Assembly: GCA_032173965.1 (NCBI GenBank)
Contig: JAVUNC010000006.1
Coordinates: 31,777,870-31,841,869, forward strand
Direction: 5' to 3'
Source: Sitta carolinensis
Lineage: Eukaryota > Chordata > Aves > Passeriformes > Sittidae
Length of the DNA: 64,000 nucleotides
The notes under the pieces are model-generated. The model did no database searches. It was not told the DNA's origin and worked only from the letters and a program-made list of their open reading frames with translations. Below are positions 1-9,600 of this stretch, in pieces. The translations under genes were made by a program, and so were the position numbers. Position 1 is the stretch's first letter. Each line of letters opens with the position of its first letter.

Positions 1-438
1 ACACCAATATCTGTCCTCTGCATGTTGTCTGGTGGTGTTCTTCCTAATGGACGGAAGCAGTTTCTGGGTCTCTATTGGAAGCTGCATTTTCCCAGTTGCA
101 TTTCAGCTTGCTTGTTTCCAAAAGTGCCAGTAGGGTAGCCTACCCTCTTCTGTGGTTTTCTGTTTGCTTTCAACTTGTACTTCATCATGTTTATAGTTTT
201 GTTTTGTTTTGGATTTGTTTATTGTTTTTAACTACCTTGCAACTTCTGCTTATTTTTATATGCTGTTTCTGTCTGTATTTTATAAAGAAACATTTCTAAA
301 CGGATCCTGTGTTGTATAAGCTTTAGAAGACAGTACAGGAAACTTTTCATAGGAAGGAATTAGACATCTCAATAAAGAAAGCAGATTTCACCTTCTCAAT
401 GCTATATGTTTTTTGTTTTTTTTTTTTTTTTACCTTAG
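1..438 (+). other. ATG2B: ATG2B intron, 3' portion
   Basis: Non-coding sequence leading into the first visible exon. It ends in a long T tract (about 409-431) and a TACCTTAG acceptor at 431-438. A 74-codon open frame at 75-299 has a hydrophobic, T-rich composition typical of pyrimidine-rich intron and resembles no ATG2 sequence. I see nothing else here. Confidence 0.8.
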
Positions 439-665
439 GAAAAAGAGGAAGAGCCAGTTATAAAAATAATGGTTGATGATGCAATTGTCATAAAGGAAAA
501 TCATTTCAGTCAACCTATTAAAAAAACAGATACTAGCAAAGCTCCCCTTCATTTTCCTGTTCCTCTGGTACGCTATGTTGTAAAGGAAATATCTCTTATT
601 TGGCATCTTTATGGTGGAAGGGATTTTGGGACTGCACCACCAACTTCTCCAGCTAAAAGTTTCAT
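439..665 (+). CDS. ATG2B: ATG2B exon w1 (WIPI-binding segment)
   Basis: Enters in phase 0 after a T-rich tract and AG at 437-438, and leaves in phase 2 at a GTAAGT donor at 666. It encodes 75 whole codons beginning EKEEEPVIKIMVDDAIVIKE. By alignment from memory to ATG2A this is the WIPI-interacting region, followed by the invariant block IWHLYGGRDFG. The LC3-interacting motif of ATG2 lies just upstream and should be in the preceding exon, outside the window. Confidence 0.95.
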
Positions 666-3600
666 GTAAGTGTTTGATCTAATTCTGTGGATTAGAAAAT
701 TTAGAAATACTTTATTTTCTTTTGATTTGGAGTAATCTTATGTCGGAACCCAGGACATTCCTCTAACTGCCCTGGATTGTGTGAAGATTTACAAGTCACA
801 AGAGTTTAATTAGAGTGATAGTTAATTTGTCGCAGAGTGAAAAAGTAGAATTTTAAGGTTTTAGAATGGGGGTTCAAGAGACAAAGATGGAGGAGTTTGG
901 GCACGTTCTGTCCTCCTTCATTGTGTTCTTGTCCTCCATCTTCTGCTGTGATGGTGACACTTTTCGATTTGTTGAGAGACACTGTCCAACATAGCTGATA
1001 AGTATTAGAAAATTATTGTAAATAAAGTACACATAGTTTTTAGTATAAAAAGATAACACCGCCCCAAGGGCAGGCAGTCTGCAGTCTACAGGTCTGTGTC
1101 AACCTGACCTGCAGGACAGATCTCAGCAGGTCAGAGAAAGAATGTAATAGATAAGAAACAATAAACAACCTTAAAAAGCAGAGCAGACAAATCTCAGCCT
1201 CTTCTTCTGTTGCGGGGCTGAGAAACAAGAGACTTTCTAATACCTCGGGGTCATCACAACAACAGAAACCCAAGAATCTTACTGTTCAATCTCAAGTCTC
1301 CCTTGCTTCCTTCTTGGCTCCCTTCTCACAGGGAATCAATCATGGAATGGTTTGGGTTGGAAGGGTTTTTAAAGATCATCTAGGTTCTTATTCAGTTTAA
1401 GTCCACACATCAGAGTGTATTTTTCCTGTGTCTTAACCTGGACAAGCTGGGTTTGATTTTGCTGATTTTTGGAGTGGGGGGGATGGATTTTGTTTTAGGG
1501 TAATATTAGTAGTCAAGTTTTCCAAAGGAGATCAGGACTTAAGGATCATAAGAGTCAGATTTACAAGATATTATGTAAGCTAGAGAATAAAATTATTACA
1601 GCCAAACTTAAGGAAATATTTTATGAATGTTAATTTGGTGGGATACATGCACCTGGAATTCTGCTAAGGTGTGTATTACTTGAACAAAAAGAAATAATTT
1701 GGTTAATAGTAACATAATTTCAATGTTTTTTTGAATATAATTGAAATAGTAAGAAGTTACATCCAGTGCATTTAGTTTTAGATTAACAGTGAGATAACAT
1801 TAATCTGCGGAAGTATATGTTTCCTTTTTATTTCCCCAGAAGTCCCCATAGTTCTCCTTCTCATACACCAACAAGGCATGGTCGAAATACAGCATGCGGA
1901 GGAAGAGGAAGAAACCCAGACTTCTTAATGGAAATACAGTTAAGCAAGGTGAGTGACAGAAACAGCTTCAGCCATGACTTTGTGTGGCTATCTTTACGTT
2001 ATACTCCTTTGATAACACCTTTCCATTGGAGTTCAGTACTATTTCTTCCAACAGTATCAACATCTAAGCAATCACTTTGATGGTGATGGATGTAGAATTT
2101 GTTCAACAAAAACTGTTAGTATTTGCATAGTATTTACTTGCCAAATAAGCTTGTTTCTAAAGATGAAGGATATCCATTAAAATATTCTGAAAAGGTTTTG
2201 TCTATTATAATTAAGTTTTGCAACTGCTGATCTGTGTTTCTCTCTTCAGCTCATTCCTGAATTGGTAGATCTGTTATGAAATTAAGTACTCTAAAAAAAT
2301 AAGCAAGGCATAAGTCCATTGAGAATATTCAGTGTATCAGTTTGATTACTGGATATGAAATAACATCTAGTTATATCAGAATATTGTTTCTGTGTTTCCC
2401 CTAACATATTTAGCACCCTTCAGGCATAAGTATCTCACTGTTTTTAAGGCTGTGCTTAGCTCTAACATAGGAGCTAGATGTTTTTTCTATGGTGCTGTGA
2501 ATAATGTTGGCAAAGAAACGTATTTCATGTTCAATGGATAAATAACAGAATCTTTTTAAAAAATAAGAGGTTTTCAAATGTTTCCATAGACATGAAAGGT
2601 ACTACATAAAAATAAAGGCCTTTATATAGTCTATATGCATTTCTAAAATTTAAACTTCATGCCATTAGCACTTTAAGCTTGCCAGAAATATGTGATACTT
2701 AAGGTAGCCTTTTCTAGAAAAAACATGACATTGCAATAAAGAGAAGAAAAAAGGAAGCATTTAATATTCCACCTGTAAACTTCATATGTAGAATTATAGC
2801 CATCTCTCAATTTTCAGATACTTAATGAGAGTGGTATAAAGGTATTTTCCCCTCCTTGGACCCCTAACCTGGTGCCAGGCTGAGCAGCAATGTTTCCAGG
2901 GATGCAGGGGAATCCAAGGTGTGCGGGGCGGCGCTGCCGTGGGGCTGGGTGTGCTGTGTGCTCTCAACAGGGCATTCGGGCAGCAGGGCAGGGCTCGGAG
3001 GGCACCACAGCTGGACATGGGGTCACCTACATCAAGGGGCCACCACATGAAGAGAATTTAGACTTTAGGAAAAATGCTGAATTAGATTTATATGGGGTAA
3101 AGTGAGTAAGGAAAAGGAAACAAGACCGCAAGAAGCCACATGAGAAGTTAGTTGGTAGGGAAGAAACATTTTTTTTATTAAGTATTAGAGGGTGCAAGAT
3201 TCAAGAACTGCAAGACCGGTACAGGCTTCATCATGAAGTAAGCAAGATGTTAGGATCGAGAGGAAAAAACTGAGCCAATGTTAAAAAAAGTGAAATTCAT
3301 TCCTTATACTGACTCTTTGTTTTGGCTTTAGAATTTTTTAGAATTTGCGTGCTAAAATATGAACATGTACAAAACTAGAAATTGTAAGATTTCTACTGCT
3401 AGATATGTAAAAGCCTGAATAGTGTTCAGAAATACTAATAGTATTTCTGTAAATTTAAAATAGTAGAGAACTTTAAAAGTTCTTATGTGGTCTACTTCCC
3501 TGATTTTTTCTTAAAGAACTTCCTGTTCTGTAAATATTAAATGGTGGTTTTCAATGAAACTGATTATGCCGATTGTTCTTTCCTTTTTAAAAGGTGAAAT

Positions 3601-6600
3601 TCCAGCATGAGGTGTATCCGCCAGGTGGTGCAGAAGGTGAATCGTGTCTGTTGGAACAGCCAGTATCACGACAAGTTTTTATTGTTCAAGACTTGGAGAT
3701 CAGAGATCGCTTAGCTACATCACAAATGAATAAATTTCTCTATCTCTACTGCAGTAAGGAAATGCCAAGAAAAGCACATTCAAACATGGTATAGCTATGA
3801 AGTGTTAATTTCTTACAATTATAGTGGTTGAATTATCATCGTGCAGGCTATGTGCACTTGTTAATCCTGCAGAAGCAGAAACATGATTTGTGGAACACAG
3901 AAGTAATATAGTTTGTTGATAGTTATTTCTTGACTCTTTGTGGATATTAAGACTAGTTCAAAAATCAGTTTGAATGTCAGCATGTTAGGTGTTAATGGGT
4001 TTGAGATTGTTAGTTAAAATAGGTGTGCAGGACTACTTTGGTTGCTTTCACAATTTGGTTTTAAGCAAATGTCTGCATGTATCAGTGATGAGACTTTTCA
4101 CTACACATGCAGGTTTGTATTTTTATGGTATACAGTAGTCTTACTGGTTCTATAAAGTATTTAATAATTTTTGGGGGTTTCTTTTAACTTTATATGTTTA
4201 TAACAGAGTAAGTTTTTATTTAATCATACTATTACAGAGATTTTGCAGTAAATGTTTTTTTCCTAGCTGGTGTTCTGAGATATAATAATGGCAAATGTTA
4301 GTGCTTTTATAGATCTTGTTGGGTTTTTTCAGTTAACAGTTAAAGCTCTACATGTCCGTCCAGAGTCTGGCAGATCCCCACAGGAATGCTGTTTACGTGT
4401 TTCACTAATGCCACTTCGCCTCAATATTGACCAGGTTGGTTTGCCACTGCAAAAAATAAAATCATTTTTTCTTTACTGAATGATACCTGGGGTTTATTTT
4501 AACCAGATACTTTTAGCCATCATGCATATTTTATATTTTACATTTTCTTGGTGTGATACCTTTTTTATTTAATCTTTGGATCTCTGTTGTTTTATATGTA
4601 TCCATGCTAGAACTTGCCTTCTGATCCAGCTATTCCTAAGGCTAGATTTTTTTATTTAAAAACTAAGAATATCTTCAGGCAAAAGTTTTCTCAGTTTTTT
4701 CCCTGAAACTTCTGATAATGTCAAAGGGTTTGGAATCACGGCTTTTTAAAAAACTACTTATTCTTGAATGATCTGGTTTTGTTTGTTCATGAAGTGACTT
4801 CATTTTTTTTTAAATTGAAAAAGGTTAATCATTAATCCAGAAGTGGTTCACAACATCATGGTCAAGGGCACTTGAAACTCGTGAAATGCTTCTATAACAT
4901 GAAGGCTTTGTCTTGCTATCAACTGCAGTGGCAGGAAGAGCAAAATTGTTTTATTTTCTTTAGCAGAGCTTTGTGCAAGGCATTTTTGATATATTCAGGA
5001 AACATTTGGGTTTTTTCGAAATCAGTAAGATTTAGAGAAAATGGAAAATATATGTTTGTGCTGGCAAATGTGAAGTACAGTTATTATTCTTCGTTGAGGC
5101 ATTTCTTCCTTAATTTGTCATCTTCAGAGAGCAATGTGGGATTTGGGTTTTTCGGCACATAACTAGGATTTCCATACCTTTTCTTTCTTTCAACACACAT
5201 TAGAGATCAGGTTTTCATTTTGGTTGAGCAAAACTGAGCTCTGTCTAGTTTGCAGTAATTTCGTTTAGAAAAAAATGGTGTGGAAATACTGCCATCTAGG
5301 GAGGAAATACATTCCCTCTTGGTTACTTTTTAAAGTCATTTATGTTTTGTACCATAAACAAAATTCACGTTTACAACTTCTGTGGAATTAACCACAGCTT
5401 TTTTGGAAGCACATGGCTTAATGCAGTCATTAGAAATACTTGTTATTACTACTTAAGCTGTCATTCTTACCAGCTGGGAGTAAAAATGGAAAAAGTGCAG
5501 TTGTCATCAACGATAAGATGAATAAGGCACTGGTATGATGCATCTGTCTGAAAAAGAAACTGGGATGTCATAGCTTTATGATATTATTAAGACATTAATA
5601 CAGTAGATGTTAATGACTTTTAATGAAGCAGTGATGATTTGTAATGATTTGATTGACTTTGACAGTATTAGAGAAAAATATAAACTATATTTAAATACCT
5701 CCTACTGCAAATCAGAGAAAAGTTTATAGCCATTAAAACACCTGGGTTGTGGAGCAATCTCCAGAGTGAGAGTAGAAATGGTAAAAATAACCCTGAATTT
5801 TTAATTTAAGACAGAGCTAGATAGATCATGAAATCCTGTTATGTGAAGCAGGGTGCAGTGGCTAAGAGGGACTTCATGGTTTCTGTCCTAGATTTCTATG
5901 TGGTTTGTGCATATGTTAAAGGATCAAAAAGAAAAAAAATACATTTTGTTTCATATCTGTGTAGAAATAGATCTGGAATAGTAGATAATGTTTTTAGAGA
6001 ATCAGGTCTTTGTATTTATTTTAACCAATTGTATTTTACTTTTTGCCATTAGGATGCCTTGTTTTTCCTGAAGGACTTTTTCACTAGCCTTTCTACAGAA
6101 GTAGAACTCTTAGTTACTCCAGATCCTGAAGGTATATTTCTAAAAAATGCCTAACATAAAAGTGCTGCTTCTTTCTCTTTAATTTGTGTACATTTCTCGA
6201 AATTCATATGTGAATCTTGTGTGTATAAAAACTTGTGTTGGGGTGTGATGCTAACATTAATGACTGATTTTTTTCAGAACTCAAAAGCCTTAGGTATTTA
6301 AGCTTTTTGTTTTAGAAATATGAACAAAGGTCTTCAACACCCAGAGTCTTAATTCTATAAAAGGTTTAACCAAAATTGGAGCATATTTAATAAGAGCTTC
6401 TGGAAAAATTGAAGACTATGTATATGCTATACACATATATAACTCCCGCATATAATTGGGAGTTATTGTTAGATAAAACTAATACATTGTCCTGCTTATT
6501 TATAAAATTGGATTCTGTGTTAGACAACTTCAAGCTATTAGACAAACAGTATTATATGCAAGGGGTATTAAATATTGTTTGTGTGCAGTTGAAACAGTAC

Positions 6601-9600
6601 TTCTTATCAATTACATTATCTGGTGCAAAAGCAGTATATATTGAAAAGTATATGTCCACCATTAACTATATTTCGATATTTCTTAGCAGCTATACTTTAC
6701 CTATTTCTTCATGAGATGTCATGCTGAAATGCATAGGTGATGAACCACTCTGCAGTACTGCTATTAGAACCTAATAAATTATTTGTACTGATGCACTAAC
6801 CTCAACTTCAGCTGCATGTAATAACTTCTATCAAAAACTAAGAGAATCCAAATATTGCCCTGCTAGTAATTCCCACTAATAAGCTTTATAACTTACTAAG
6901 GGCGCAGTAATTGTGTAAATGCAATCTCTCTGTAATCACTGTGGAAAATACGAGTCACTTTACTGTGTATAACTTCTTTTCTTAGTTAAAAAGTCTCCTG
7001 GTGCTGAAGTTACATGTAGTTTGTCCAGGCATGTCAGCAGCCTTAAGGAACCAAGTCCAGTAATTTCTTTTGCATCACACAAGCAAGCAAATGAAAATGG
7101 CAGCATTGATTCTATGGATGTGGTTAATGGAGATGATGACCATTTCTCACAAGAAACGACATCATACAGTGATCAGCCAGTATTTTTCAGGTAAATTTTT
7201 CTTAAAAAATTTCCAGTGACACATAGCTGAACGTTTTAAGAAAGTGGGTGATAAACTATTCAGACCTTCAGGCAAGGTGCACTTTTTGTGTTTATTGGCT
7301 GCCTGTAGAAAGCAAATACATTTGTTTCTATTACTGGAAGGTCACCAAGGATTTTTATTAACTTTTGCACACTACTGTGCACAAAGAAATAAAAATTAAA
7401 TGTCTGTCCCATAGAGAACCAGTAATGTGATGTTTTACAAATGCATAAAAAAAGTAGTCTTTATACTCTTAGGTCTAACTATAAATTATCTAATATAATC
7501 AGAGATGAGAGTATATAAAAAAAGAGGATATAAGGATATAATGGAAAAGAGGTATGAAATTAAAATATCACAAGATAAACTCTAATGTAGCCCTGACTGG
7601 GACGTAACTATGAAAATTGTAGGTTTTTAATGCAGAAGTTTGTTCATGTGTTTTCATATCATAAGTGCCTCTAACAATAATAGATGTGTGCTGTGGTAAG
7701 CAGTGCAGAGTTAAATTGTAATAGCATGGCATGTCTGTGCTATAACCACATACATTACCAACAGAATTTTTTTGTCAAGTTCCACTTGCAGAACTTAATT
7801 TTGCCCACAGAACCATCATTTTGTGGGTGTTAGCTTGTCTTTTTTTTAACATAAAGATACTCGCTTGCAGGATTAGTAGCTCATTTTGAGGACTTCTACA
7901 GTTATTATAAATGCTAACCTGAAATAGATGTGACTAAACCAAGGAAAGCTGAATTTGCCACTGTATTTTGTAATCTACAGTAATTTAAAACGATTTATGG
8001 TTTACAGAAGGTTTTATGATTTTAAAAGATTTTATGGTTTACAGAAAAGGGTATGACATCTTGATCGAAGAGAATGGGAAACCATGAGTTTCTTTTCAGA
8101 AGGATAATTTTATTTTCTTTTCAAGTTTCTCACTCTAGTATTTTCTCTGTATGTCCCAGAGAATTTCGCTTTACATCAGAAGTTCCAATACGGCTTGATT
8201 ACCATGGCAAGCATGTGTCAATGGATCAGGTTTGTGTATAATGCTGATACTACAGAATAAAAATTTGATGTTGTTTGTTTTGCTTTCCCCTCCCTGCTCC
8301 CCATAAATGGGGGTATATTTTTAGGCTCCCTACTCATTAATGATGTGATTATGGCAAATATAAACCATTTTTTCCCCGTTATTTTTACTAAAGTTTAAAC
8401 TTGTTTCACTCTTAATTGGTAAATTAGGGGATGGATCTCCCACATATGATTAACCCAGGATGGAACTTGAATGTCACATTTATGAGCTCAATGATTGGCT
8501 TGAAATCATAGTGTATAGCTACAGTGCCCCTTGTCTGACACCAGAACCGTGTGTTTTATTTTATTTTTCCTCATTCATGCCAGAACAAAATATTCTTGTT
8601 TGTTCTCGTTTCCTTTCCTTGCAGTCTAGTAACATATGGGCCTCAGTGGCAATAGCGGAATCTAGTACAGAGGAAAAAAAATGCTCTTGGTTCTTGTTAA
8701 AATACGCATTCTTTATCACACTGAGTTTAGAAGCTGACATCAAAAAAATCCTATTTGCCCAACAAGACTTGTACTTTGTCATGGCAGAACAATAAGAAAA
8801 TATGGAAAGCGGCAACTTCTTGAATTTGCCCAGCTATCAGAAATCGAAACCTGAAATATGGTAGCTATAGAATTCCTGGATCACCCTAAAGCCAGCCCTA
8901 TGTTTACATAATGTATTATAGCTTATTATTTCTGAAGAAGCTCTCTTGTATCCAGGTGTTTTTGTTTGAGTAGCAGGTTAAGCCAACTTTCCTTTTTTGC
9001 AAGTTTCCATGTAATATGATTCATAGTACTGTAATGAGTTGCATTTGGGAGACTGGGCAAGAATTTTTAGACAGAATACTTGTAAGTAAGAGTTGAGATG
9101 ATGAAATGATTTCTCACAGATTGTACAGGTTAAGTAAATGTATGTGATAACAAAATATTTCTCTTACAGGGAACATTAGCTGGGATTCTTATTGGTCTTG
9201 CTCAGTTGAACTGCTCAGAATTAAAGCTGAAGAGGCTTTGTTACAGACATGGGTAAGTTTCTCAAAATATAAATCAATGCTGCTCTTGCAAATTGGACAA
9301 GTTTATGGAGAATAACTGAACAATGCAAATGCAAAGCAAATTTTGTCTTAAGATGCCTTTCTAAAATCTAAAATGCATTTCGGCTTTACAAATATTTGTT
9401 GATTCTAGTTTTTTTTCAAATGTATATAATTCAAGGAAAACTTCTAACTCAGAACAGAATTTAATATATGTGCTATCCTTGATGATAAACTCTTCATTTT
9501 AGTTTTATGTTCGCTTCCTATGGATGTGATTATACAGTTTTTACTTTGTTTTATGACACATATACATTTTGAAATATTTGGCTTAGCCAACGACAACAAA

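Noticed and set aside
8460..8815. 111-codon plus and 84-codon minus frames in an ATG2B intron
   Set aside because: Intron composition, no family resemblance, and flanking exons join correctly without them.
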